Assembly: GCA_021208135.1 (NCBI GenBank)
Contig: JAJOKB010000013.1
Span: 1-42,359 of the forward strand
DNA: 42,359 nucleotides
Reading direction: 5' to 3'
From: Verrucomicrobiota bacterium
GTDB taxonomy: Bacteria > Verrucomicrobiota > Verrucomicrobiia > Opitutales > Oceanipulchritudinaceae
In this document: positions 1 to 7,834 of the stretch, in pieces
How the letters are laid out: the number at the start of each line of letters is the position of its first letter
Numbering within the stretch: position 1 is the first letter of the stretch
Position numbers and translations under genes: made by a program
Notes under the pieces: generated by a model
Databases searched by the model: none
The model's input: only the letters and a program-made list of their open reading frames with translations
What the model was told of the DNA's origin: nothing

Positions 1-107
1 TCCGCCGGCCCCTTGCCCAAGGCAAAGGCCTGGCGCGCACACCTGTTGCTGAGCAGATAGTACCCGGCCTTGGCTTTATCCATCTTATGTTTTCTAGCAA
101 TCGCCAT
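1..107 (-). CDS. REP-associated tyrosine transposase (RAYT, IS200-like Y1 family), N-terminal fragment
   Basis: The minus strand opens with ATG at 107-105 and stays open to the window edge, giving 35 codons. The translation has MAIARKHK, then a GYYLLSNRCARQAFALG stretch. This matches the N-terminus of RAYT/transposase-17 proteins, where a Y-H-x-I-S-R-C-V-R-R-A-F-like motif forms the first strand of the Y1 nuclease fold. RAYTs are single-copy HUH/Y1 enzymes linked to dispersed REP palindromes. The catalytic HUH and Tyr motifs lie outside the window, so activity cannot be judged. REP-like GGAC-N-GTCC palindromes begin about 75 bases upstream of its start, the usual arrangement for a RAYT. The ribosome-binding site is weak. 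Another Y1 transposase subgroup is possible. Confidence 0.7.
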   Translation of the reverse strand, partial: MAIARKHKMDKAKAGYYLLSNRCARQAFALGKGPA

Positions 108-148
108 AATAAACATAGGAACAAACGTAATAAGGCGTAGTCTCAAGC

Positions 149-175
149 AAAAAATGCCCAAAGAGTGCATTTTTT
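149..175. repeat. AT-rich inverted repeat upstream of the transposase
   Basis: Arms AAAAAATGC (149-157) and GCATTTTTT (167-175) form a 9-bp stem around a 9-base loop. It could be a weak bidirectional terminator or an element end. It lies between the RAYT start and the first REP-like palindrome. No gene clearly ends here, so its role is unknown. Confidence 0.35.
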
Positions 176-182
176 TAAAATT

Positions 183-200
183 AGGGACTGTCCGAAAAGG
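183..200 (-). repeat. REP-like palindrome copy 1 (GGGACTGTCC core)
   Basis: AGGGACTGTCC followed by GAAAAGG. The core GGAC-T-GTCC is an odd-centred palindrome. Copies of the same element lie at 216-238, 359-377, 30274-30299, 30359-30381, 34436-34462 and 34512-34539. This is the first of two direct copies 37 bases apart, just upstream of the RAYT gene. The 108-446 region holds these repeats and no recognisable gene. Confidence 0.65.
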
Positions 201-215
201 GGTTGGCGGGGAGGC

Positions 216-238
216 AAATAGGGACTGTCCAGAAAGGT
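216..238 (-). repeat. REP-like palindrome copy 2
   Basis: Reads AAATAGGGACTGTCCAGAAA on the plus strand. It is the reverse complement of the CTTTCTGGACAGTC..CTATTT form seen near 30.3 kb and 34.5 kb, with about 20 bases of near identity. It is in the same orientation as copy 1. Confidence 0.7.
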
Positions 239-358
239 GGGGTTCACAGTACCTAGGCCGAGGAGGTCTGTAAACTCTGTGGTGGAACTCTTCTTGTTGC
301 ATCGGAAACCCCGTTTGTTGGGCAAAGGAAGAACTGTCGCAGCGGTATGGATTGGGTA

Positions 359-377
359 ACTGGACAGTCACCAAATA
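359..377 (+). repeat. REP-like palindrome copy 3, inverted relative to copies 1 and 2
   Basis: ACTGGACAGTCACCAAATA matches the TCTGGACAGTCRCTATTT form with a small change after the core. With copy 2 it makes an inverted pair enclosing about 120 bases, like the paired REPs of BIME elements. Confidence 0.55.
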
Positions 378-446
378 TGAGTATCTGAAAGATAGCTGAC
401 TTGTGGGGTATTGCGGAAGTTGAATTGGCTTGGCAGGAATGAGGCG

Positions 447-824
447 ATGACCATGCTGAAAACTATGGATGCAAGAATTTACACGGTAATGCACATAACC
501 GGTGCGTTTATGATATTTTTAGCCTATGGAGGTTTGATTGTGCGCTCAATGCTTCGGAGTGAGGACATTCTGGTGCGCAAGATGGGAGCGATTACCAGCG
601 GGGTGGGCTTGTTACTTGTATTGGTAAGCGGCTTCGGCATGTTGTCGCGGTTGCATGGCAATACATTTCATCCCTGGGTGATTGCGAAACTGATAATCTG
701 GCTAGTTTTGGGCGGCTTGATAGTTTTGATCAACCGCAAGCCGGAAATGGGCCGGGCACTGTGGTGGGTGACATTGCTACTCGGATTTCTCGCGATCTAT
801 TTAGGCGTGATCAAGCCGGGTTGA
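447..824 (+). CDS. Small four-helix inner-membrane protein, SirB-like
   Basis: Encodes 125 residues with four hydrophobic segments, at about 8-28, 45-65, 79-97 and 105-122. Short charged links separate them, including a RKMG loop and a PWVIAKL segment before helix 3. The size, the conserved G-x-G-L-L-L-x-L-x-S-G run in helix 2 and the PW-x-x-K-L motif resemble the SirB family of small membrane proteins, whose biochemical role is poorly known. I chose ATG 447 over the upstream TTG at 411 because AGGAATGAGG (435-444) gives a good ribosome-binding site. The acyl carrier protein follows 40 bases later on the same strand. The family call is from the pattern by eye and is moderate. Confidence 0.65.
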   Translation: MTMLKTMDARIYTVMHITGAFMIFLAYGGLIVRSMLRSEDILVRKMGAITSGVGLLLVLVSGFGMLSRLHGNTFHPWVIAKLIIWLVLGGLIVLINRKPEMGRALWWVTLLLGFLAIYLGVIKPG

Positions 825-864
825 TTTGAGTTGCGACTGAAGCGGGTGAGCGCAAAATCCGGAA

Positions 865-1098
865 ATGTTAACAGAAGCACAATTTGTTGAGGCCGTTGAG
901 AGCAGCATTGAGGGCATGTCGGGTAAACTTACCGCGGAAGTGGAATTTCGAACAGTTGATGGCTGGGATTCTTTGGCGATGCTGTTTCTGTTGAATACAG
1001 TGGACGCTGAGATGGGCGTACAGCTGGACGCGGTAACGATAGGTAATTGTCGCACTCTAAAGGAAGTCTACAACAAGGCATTGGAGAGCGCCGTGTGA
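865..1098 (+). CDS. Acyl carrier protein (specialised, non-FabF operon)
   Basis: Encodes 77 residues, the usual ACP size. The phosphopantetheine attachment motif D-S-L is at residues 35-37 (GWDSLAML), so Ser36 would carry the prosthetic group. It is followed by the expected amphipathic helix and an I-x-x-C-R-T-L-x-x-V end. Trp34 before the DSL motif is typical of ACPs in polysaccharide, sugar-acylation or NRPS-like clusters rather than primary fatty-acid ACP. Its stop overlaps the start of the next gene by four bases (GTGA at 1095-1098), so the two are probably translationally coupled. The likely role is to supply an activated acyl group to that acyltransferase. This is inferred from context. 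Confidence 0.85.
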   Translation: MLTEAQFVEAVESSIEGMSGKLTAEVEFRTVDGWDSLAMLFLLNTVDAEMGVQLDAVTIGNCRTLKEVYNKALESAV

Positions 1099-1729
1099 AA
1101 AGATTGTACCTTGCAGGGGCAGGAGGCTTTGGACGCGAGGTTCATAGTTGGCTTACACTGCATCCAGATAACGAAAAAGTCTGGGAATTTTCTGGATTTC
1201 TGGATGATAACGAAGGCTGCCTGAGTCATACCCCACCCTTGAGTCTTATTGGGCCGGGCCTCTCAGTGGATTCGTTCCTTCCGACAAAGATTTGCTGGTA
1301 TGTACAATCGCGGATGTCAGAATACGTTCTGCCGTTGGCGCCCGGATTGAGGCGCTGGGTCAAAGGCTATTCACACTGATTCATCCTGATGCCACCATCG
1401 GTCCCCGGGTGACCATTGGTTCTGGTAGCATTCTTTGCGCCCGGGTATGCCTGACCTGCGATATCGAGGTGGGCAAAGGTGTGATAGTAAACATAGGCAC
1501 GTCAATTGGGCATAATGCAAGGATCGGAGACTACAGTACCTTAAGTGGACACTGTGATGTAACTGGTTTTTCCACGCTGGGAAACCAAGTATTTATGGGC
1601 AGCCACGCCAGCATTCTGCCGGGAGTTTCAGTTGGGGACCGAGCCCGCATCGGAGCTGGCTGTATTGTGGCAAAATCTGTTGAGGCGGATACGGTATGGG
1701 CAATTATGCCTCCAAGACAGATTGGATAA
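1095..1729 (+). CDS. NeuD/PglD-like sugar O-/N-acyltransferase with left-handed beta-helix, frameshifted
   Basis: The start is GTG 1095, overlapping the ACP stop, with GGAGAG at 1083-1088 as ribosome-binding site. The N-terminal part (LYLAGAGGFGREV) is the nucleotide-binding-like domain of the NeuD/PglD family. The C-terminal part has hexapeptide repeats (IGPRVTIGSGS, IGHNARIGDYS, VGDRARIGAGC) that form a left-handed beta-helix. The catalytic base is normally a His in this repeat region, and GHNARIGDY and SGHCDV supply candidates. The frame must shift by -1 (or twice by +1) somewhere in 1240-1290 to join the two halves. The repaired length of about 210 residues is normal. It would acylate a nucleotide sugar or surface glycan. 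Pseudogenisation cannot be excluded. Confidence 0.75.
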
Positions 1730-1734
1730 CTACC

Positions 1735-2739
1735 CTATAACTCCAATAGTCCTTGTTGCCCTGCAGGAGGAGAAATACCTAGAATGGCGTAGGCTTTGGG
1801 AGTCAGAATCCGTCCTTGGGCGGTGCGCTGCAAATAACCCTCCTGGATCAAATAGGGTTCGTGTACCTCTTCGATGGTGTGTTGTTCCTCCCCAACGGCG
1901 ACGGCTAAGGTACTGATTCCCACTGGACGTCCAGCATAATGAACTGCCATGACTTTAAGGATACGTTTATCCATTTCGTCTAATCCGTGAATATCGATCT
2001 CCAATAACTCAAGCGCATCCGCAGCAGTGTGCTGGGTGATGGTGCCGTCTGAGCGTTGTTGAGCAAAATCGCGCACAAAAGCTATGAGATTATTGGCGAT
2101 ACGGGGTGTTCCGCGCGCCCTGCCGGCAATTTCACAAGCCCCGTCATCATCGATGGTTACACCAAGAAGGCCACAACTGCGTTTGATAATTTTGACCAGA
2201 TCGTTACGGCTATAATAGTCGAGGCGTGTTTGCAAAGTGAACCGGCTACGCAAAGGGGCAGTGAGTAACCCCATGCGAGTGGTGGCTCCGACCAAAGTGA
2301 AGCGAGGAATATCGAGCCGGATACTGCGGGCGTTGGGGCCCTGATCGAGTAAAATATCAATCCTAAAATCCTCCATGGCAGAGTAAAGGTACTCCTCTAC
2401 TGTCTTGGGAATTCTGTGGATCTCATCGATAAAAAGAATGTCTCCTGACTCCAGATTGGTAAGCATACCTGCAAGATCGCCTGGGCGCTCAATGACGGGT
2501 CCTGAAGTTATGCGGACCTGGCGTTGCATTTCCTGTCCAATGATGTGAGCCAATGTCGTCTTCCCGAGCCCCGGAGGTCCGCTAAGAAGAATGTGATTCA
2601 GGACATCACCTCTTGCCCTGGCGGCACCTGTCATGACTTGCAGCCGCTCCAAGGTTTTAGCTTGGCCGGTGAAGTCTCGGAAAGCTTGTGGACGCAAAGC
2701 GGCATCCAGCTTGTCATCGGGCTTGGTGTCAGGCATCAT
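1735..2739 (-). CDS. ruvB: Holliday junction branch migration ATPase RuvB
   Basis: Encodes 334 residues, the normal length. Walker A GPPGLGKT is at 54-61 and Walker B DEIH at 105-108. The sensor and arginine-finger region reads [17 protein letters not shown]. The C-terminal winged helix ends with [13 protein letters not shown]. RuvB forms the hexameric motor that drives branch migration with RuvA in recombinational repair. ATG 2739 is preceded by AAGAG at suitable spacing and gives the family N-terminus. An upstream in-frame extension would run deep inside murA and is rejected. The start overlaps the end of murA by 11 bases, so they are cotranscribed. ruvA and ruvC are not adjacent. Confidence 0.96.
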   Translation of the reverse strand: MMPDTKPDDKLDAALRPQAFRDFTGQAKTLERLQVMTGAARARGDVLNHILLSGPPGLGKTTLAHIIGQEMQRQVRITSGPVIERPGDLAGMLTNLESGDILFIDEIHRIPKTVEEYLYSAMEDFRIDILLDQGPNARSIRLDIPRFTLVGATTRMGLLTAPLRSRFTLQTRLDYYSRNDLVKIIKRSCGLLGVTIDDDGACEIAGRARGTPRIANNLIAFVRDFAQQRSDGTITQHTAADALELLEIDIHGLDEMDKRILKVMAVHYAGRPVGISTLAVAVGEEQHTIEEVHEPYLIQEGYLQRTAQGRILTPKAYAILGISPPAGQQGLLEL

Positions 2740-4033
2740 CCAACAACTCTTTCGGCATTTCGGATTCGTGCATGCGGTTAATAGTTGCGCCAAGAGCAGC
2801 CAACTTATTTTCCAATTTTTCGTATCCGCGATCCAAATGATAAATACGTTGAACCCACGTTTCCCCATTGGCAGCCAATCCTGCCAGGACGAGGGCTGCA
2901 CTGGCGCGCAAGTCGGAGGCCATTACAGGCGCCCCGGAGAGGGATTTTACCCCCTTAACCACAGCATTGGCTCCCTCAATGGCAATATTGGCTCCCATAC
3001 GCAAGAGCTCTGGAACATGCATGTAGCGGTTGGGATAGATGCGCTCCGTAATGACGCTCAATCCTGGGGTGAGACTCATCATGGCGCAAAACTGTGCTTG
3101 TAAATCGGTGGGAAACCCTGGGTGAGGCAGCGTGATTAATTCCACAGGATTGAGTGCCGCACGAGTGCCATGCACCGTAATCCTTTTGGCATCGGGTTCG
3201 ATGGTACACGGGACACCGGCCTCTTCCAATTTATCGAGGAGCGCCCGCATATGTCCGGGAATCAGGCCGTTGACGGTGAGGTCGCTTTTTGTCATAGCGC
3301 CGGCCACCAGAAAAGTACCGGCTTCGATGCGATCGGGAACAACTTTGTGAGTACAACCGCGAAGTGCTTTAACCCCGGTGATTTTCAAATAGTGGCTGCC
3401 AATACCCTCGATGTGAGCGCCCATGGCAACCAGCATATTACACAGATCAACGATCTCCGGTTCGCAAGCGGCGCTCTCAATGCGACTGATACCGGGTGCG
3501 AGCACTGCGGCCATGACGATATTTGCGGTTCCAGTAACGGTTGGTCCGTGACGCCCGCCAAGATAGACATAACCACCGCTTAGATTGGCGGCATCGATGT
3601 CCATGTAGCCACCGCGCATGCTCAATTGACATCCCAAAGCAGCCAAACCCTTCAGATGTAAGTCGATGGGTCTGGGCCCGATGACACAACCACCGGGCAT
3701 CGAAACATAGGCTTTACGCAAACGGGCCACCAACGGTCCGAGCAAACAAATACTGGCGCGCATCTTACGCACCAGATCATAAGGAGCCACGTGGTTGAGT
3801 TTACGAGCTGTAATGCGCCAAGTTCCGGGAGCCGGTTGTTCGACATCCGCGCCCATATGGCGGAGAATTCCGGCCATAAACCGAATATCTGAGAGATCTG
3901 GAACATTTTCAATCGTGCAGGTTTCCTCGCTTAACAACGCGGCTGCAAAGATGGGTAAGGCGGCATTTTTGGCACCAGAAACCTGAACATTACCCGCCAA
4001 CTTGGATCCGCCGTGAATGTGCAAAACATCCAT
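2729..4033 (-). CDS. murA: UDP-N-acetylglucosamine 1-carboxyvinyltransferase MurA
   Basis: Encodes 434 residues and catalyses the first committed step of peptidoglycan synthesis, transferring enolpyruvate from PEP to UDP-GlcNAc in the cytoplasm. It opens with [20 protein letters not shown], containing the conserved K-N of the active site. The catalytic cysteine is Cys116 in the loop [12 protein letters not shown], so this is a fosfomycin-sensitive type rather than the Asp variant. The C-terminal half has [14 protein letters not shown] and HLDRGYE, both conserved. It sits between the basic protein gene (9-base gap) and ruvB (11-base overlap), so the three probably form one minus-strand operon. 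Confidence 0.97.
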   Translation of the reverse strand: MDVLHIHGGSKLAGNVQVSGAKNAALPIFAAALLSEETCTIENVPDLSDIRFMAGILRHMGADVEQPAPGTWRITARKLNHVAPYDLVRKMRASICLLGPLVARLRKAYVSMPGGCVIGPRPIDLHLKGLAALGCQLSMRGGYMDIDAANLSGGYVYLGGRHGPTVTGTANIVMAAVLAPGISRIESAACEPEIVDLCNMLVAMGAHIEGIGSHYLKITGVKALRGCTHKVVPDRIEAGTFLVAGAMTKSDLTVNGLIPGHMRALLDKLEEAGVPCTIEPDAKRITVHGTRAALNPVELITLPHPGFPTDLQAQFCAMMSLTPGLSVITERIYPNRYMHVPELLRMGANIAIEGANAVVKGVKSLSGAPVMASDLRASAALVLAGLAANGETWVQRIYHLDRGYEKLENKLAALGATINRMHESEMPKELLDDA

Positions 4034-4041
4034 AAGAAAAT

Positions 4042-4723
4042 TTATTGTGGTTTGCTACCGTTGCTGGAGGGAGAGTTATTGCCACCATTGTGTTGGGTGT
4101 TTTGCCCGCCACTCCCGCTTTTCTTACGCCGGCGTTTGCGTTTTGCGTGCGGGATCTGCTTGACCCTGATTTTGACTGTCGCCCCGTTGCGCCGGATTTT
4201 GAGAGGCAGCTTTGTGGCTATGTTGAGGTTTGCCCCCCTGAGGCGGCCTGACAGCAACCCCTTGAGGATCGAGCGGCTTATTGCCTTTGTTGGCAGGCCT
4301 CTTCTTTTTCTTACGCGCGGGTCGAACGGTTTCGGATGAAGCTGCAGGTTCCTGAGATTGATGCCGCTGTTCAATGCGATGGGCCAATTTCTGTGCCTGA
4401 CGACGTTGCCACCAGCGTTTGACCCGACGCCACCATGCCTTGACTTTCTTGCCCAGTGAGGTTGATGGCGTGCGATCTGTTTCCCTGGAACGCAGCAGTT
4501 TGTCGGCTCGCTGGTACTCCCGCTCCAGATCCTCTGCCTTAATGGGCTCGATGGTTACGGCTTTGGGATCCGGCAAGGTACTACTGAAGTTGGTGAGACG
4601 AGGCATGCCTGGCCTTCTGCGCGGGCGAAATTCCCCTGCACTGGAGGAGTGGGGGGCTATTGGAGGAATGGTTCGCCGCTTCCCCTTGGTTTCAAACTGT
4701 TCGATATTCTCGAATTCGGGCAT
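4042..4723 (-). CDS. Basic, low-complexity protein upstream of murA, frameshifted near the C-terminus
   Basis: I do not recognise a family. The start MPEFENIEQFETKGKRR at 4723 is followed by a Pro/Arg segment, a KAWWRRVKRWWQRRQ block rich in Trp and Arg, and a long Lys/Arg/Gln/Asn tail, so the protein is probably disordered and nucleic-acid binding. As written the frame stops at 4124. Removing one base from the TTTT run at 4141-4144 continues it through RKRKRRRKKSGSGG to a stop at 4042. That leaves a normal 8-base gap to murA and a 226-residue product. The long upstream extension to 4855 looks non-coding in composition. Its position ahead of murA suggests co-expression. Function unknown. Confidence 0.6.
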
Positions 4724-4992
4724 AATGTGAAAGTGGTGTAGCGACTCCCAGCGGTCAAGCGAAAGCATCGGACAGATACAACGGGATTCGACCTCTGATC
4801 GGGGGGAGGAAAGTTTGCAACCATGCGGCATACGGATGGGCAAAAACACATGCAAAAGAAAAGCCGCTGCCTAATTCAAAGTATCGGAAAAACAAAGATT
4901 TATCCCCACTGATTGAGGTGCGGTGGAATTTTGGATTGCCGTCAATGGGGATATGTTCATGGTGGCGCGTTTTATTGTTGATACTCAGCACT

Positions 4993-6782
4993 ATGAAACG
5001 CACTCATCACTGTAACGCACTCGACAAATCAACTGTGGGCCAAAACGTGGTCCTGGTTGGATGGATCGACTCACTTCGTGACCACGGTGGTATTCTGTTT
5101 ATCGATCTACGCGATCGTGAAGGACATACCCAAATAGTTCTGGACCCCAACAATAATAATTATGCGGCCGAACTGCTAAAACTGAAACCCGAATCAGTGG
5201 TAGCTATCGCAGGCACGGTAGTTGCGCGCTCAGCCTCGGAAGTAAATACACGTATTGCCACGGGTGAAATTGAGGTAACTGCTGAAAAGCTACTCATTCA
5301 CAATGTGTCAGACACGCCTCCCTTTCCGATGGAGGATGAAAAAGCACAAAAGGTAAACGAGGATCTCCGTCTGCAGTACAGATATCTGGATTTGCGTCGC
5401 CCCTCCATGTACCAGGCGCTGCGCGTGCGCAGCAAGGCAGCAAAAGCTACCCGCGATTTTCTGGACGATCAGGGATTTCTGGAGATAGAAACTCCGTATT
5501 TGTTCAAAAGTACGCCCGAAGGAGCGCGTGAATTTCTTGTCCCTAGCCGACTCAATCCAGGCAAGTTCTACGCCTTGGCGCAAAGTCCTCAGCAATACAA
5601 GCAGATGCTCATGGTGGCTGGAGTGGAGCGCTATTATCAATTGGCGCGTTGTTTCCGGGACGAAGACCTGCGCTCAGATCGCCAACCGGAATTCACCCAG
5701 ATCGACCTTGAAATGTCCTTCATTGACCGTGAAGACATGTATGCGTTGATCGAGGGGTTGATGAAACGCATCTGGAAAGACGTGTTGGGCGTGGACTTGC
5801 CGACCCCTTTTCCACGCATGGCCTACGAAGAAGCGATGAATCGTTATGGCGTCGACAAGCCGGACCTGCGTTTCGAATTGGAAATCCAGGATTTCAGCGA
5901 CTTGTTTGCCGACAGCTCGTTCAAGGTATTCCAAGGCATCGTAGCCAATGGAGGAGCTGTCAAAGCGTTCAATGCAAAAGGCTTGGCTGATGCAACCCAA
6001 GGGGAGATGCGCGACCTTGAAAACGCTGCCAAGGCCTTGGGTGCCAAGGGTTTGGCATTCATCCGTGTCGGCAACGATGGCGAGTGGAAATCACCTATTC
6101 TCAAGTTTTTTAGCGAAGAGGAAAAAACGGCATTGCAACAGCGCTTAAACATTGAGCCGGGGGGATTTAGTATTTTTTCTCAGCAGCTGATTGGGAACGC
6201 GCTTGTCTAATTTTGGGGCGCGTTCGCTTAGATGCCGCTAAACTACTGCAAAAGCGCGGAAAACTGGATATACCTGCAGATCAGTATAAATTCCTCTGGG
6301 TAATTGAGTTTCCTTTGATGTTGTACGATGAGGAGGCTGGAAGATACGTGGCTGCGCATCACCCCTTTACGGCTCCTGTTCCGGAGGATGCGGAATTACT
6401 GAAATCCGACCCGAAAAAGGTGCGCGGTCAACATTACGACTGCGTGCTCAACGGCATGGAAATAGCCGGGGGTTCGATCCGTATCCATCAACCCCAGCTG
6501 CAAAAGATGGTGTTTGAAGAAATCCTCAACATTCCGCAAGACATCGTCAGCGAGCGGTTCGGCTATATGCTGGAATCCTTCCGCTTCGGGGCTCCACCGC
6601 ATGGAGGCATTGCGGTGGGCTTTGACCGCCTGATTTCAGTGTTGGCACAAAAGTCTTCCATCCGTGATGTCATAGCCTTCCCCAAGACTCAAAAGGGGCA
6701 GGACTTGATGAACGATGCACCAGGTGTTGCAACAGCCAAGCAACTGCGTGATCTGCATATCGAGTCTATCGCCGAAGCCTGA
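4993..6782 (+). CDS. aspS: Aspartyl-tRNA synthetase, bacterial type, with two nearby +1 frameshifts
   Basis: Charges tRNA-Asp in the cytoplasm. An OB-fold anticodon domain (VVLVGWIDSLRDHGGILFIDLRD) is followed by the class II catalytic core. Motif 2 reads FRDEDLRSDRQPEFTQID, and motif 3 reads GIAVGFDRLISVL near the C-terminus. The bacterial GAD insertion lies between. TPEGAREFLVPSR is typical of bacterial AspRS. The frame breaks twice within about 20 bases. One extra G in the run at 6159-6164 and one extra base at 6173-6180 separate EPGDL from SAADWERACLILGRVRL. Removing both gives 595 residues, the family norm. Because the gene is essential, these are most likely sequence errors. ATG 4993 matches the family N-terminus. 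Confidence 0.93.
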
Positions 6783-6784
6783 TT

Positions 6785-7684
6785 TCAGGGCACCTCTCTA
6801 CTTGCCATGCAAAAATCCGCCACCAAAGCACGGTGGTCGCTCGCGGTATATTGAGCCGTTTCGTCACTGATCCTAACCCCATCAGGATGCAGCCGCTCCA
6901 ATAACCGTGGCGACATTAACATATAGTCGATACGCTCGTACCGATCATTGCGTGCATGGTGGTATGTCCATCGGTGCCCTTGACTATCAGATGCACCGGG
7001 GTCGACCATCAGCGGACGATCCCCAACTTGCAAAAAGCGCCGTATTGTGGGGCTGCGGGGATGGTCATTAAAATCCCCTGCTACCAGCACAAAGGACTCG
7101 TCCAACACGCCTGGTCGACGACGCACCAAATCGCGTAAAACTGTGGCCTCAGCTGCCCTGTATTGACGTGCCTGAAAATCAGCTGGATCCACGGTTAGAC
7201 GGCTTTTCAAATGCACGTTGAACAGGTGCCAAGACTCCTCGCCTACGCGCAATACAACCTCCAGTGCACCGCGCCGGGAGGGTAACTCTTCACCATGGAC
7301 GCGAACGAAGAGATCTTTGTGTTGATGTATTTCACTTAAAGGCACACGGCTCAAAATTGCCAAACAGCGGATCTCATCAAAGCCGCACTGATGTGCATAA
7401 TACGGATAGTGTAAACCTGAGCGCATTAAATCGGCACGCAAACTCAGTAGAAATGGTAAAGGCCCTATCTCTTGCAGCATTACGACATCTGCATCGTGTG
7501 CTATCAAAACCTCCCTGACTGCAGCCTTTTCAAACTCGGGTTTGGGGTAGTTTCTGCGGTAAACACCCTCAACCAATCTGTCGGTCACAACATAGTTGTA
7601 GATATTCCAGCTCAAAACCCTCAAATATTCGCCAGTCAGAGAATTTGAGAGCACAAGCAGTGCGCATAAAACCAATCTTATCAT
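6785..7684 (-). CDS. Exported endonuclease/exonuclease/phosphatase-fold hydrolase
   Basis: Encodes 299 residues starting with a hydrophobic signal peptide (about 1-19, MIRLVLCALLVLSNSL), so it acts outside the cytoplasm. The EEP fold (DNase I-like, Pfam Exo_endo_phos) is shown by WNIYN (26-30), metal ligand Glu72 in MLQEIG, NVHLKSR (156-162), AGDFNDHP (202-209) with Asp204 and Asn206, and the C-terminal SDHRALVADF with catalytic Asp283-His284. Substrates in this family range from nucleic acid to phosphoinositides and sphingomyelin, and sequence alone does not choose. It converges on aspS with a 2-base gap. An extracellular nuclease for phosphate or nucleotide scavenging is one plausible role. 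Confidence 0.88.
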   Translation of the reverse strand: MIRLVLCALLVLSNSLTGEYLRVLSWNIYNYVVTDRLVEGVYRRNYPKPEFEKAAVREVLIAHDADVVMLQEIGPLPFLLSLRADLMRSGLHYPYYAHQCGFDEIRCLAILSRVPLSEIHQHKDLFVRVHGEELPSRRGALEVVLRVGEESWHLFNVHLKSRLTVDPADFQARQYRAAEATVLRDLVRRRPGVLDESFVLVAGDFNDHPRSPTIRRFLQVGDRPLMVDPGASDSQGHRWTYHHARNDRYERIDYMLMSPRLLERLHPDGVRISDETAQYTASDHRALVADFCMASREVP

Positions 7685-7834
7685 GGTTATACTCTGATTA
7701 TTCTGTTGACCGGGTCAAGCAGATACCGAGGGGCGGATGACAGCTTGAAAACTATTGACAGCAGTGTGATGTAAAGTTTAACTGATTTTGTTTTACACGA
7801 ACCCTACCCCAACACAACCCCAACCTACACCACG

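Noticed and set aside
2740..2901. N-terminal extension of RuvB
   Set aside because: The extra 54 codons lie inside murA and have no RuvB similarity. ATG 2739 has the ribosome-binding site and the family start.
4899..4952. TTATCCCCA near a DnaA-box consensus and an ATCCCCA/TGGGGAT inverted repeat upstream of aspS
   Set aside because: One mismatch, a single box, no AT-rich unwinding region or dnaA/gidA neighbour. The arms are 37 bases apart. Likely chance.
7753..7785. TTGACA at 7755-7760 as a promoter for the TonB receptor
   Set aside because: The -35 is perfect, but at 16-18 bases no hexamer matches TATAAT better than three of six. Not strong enough to list.
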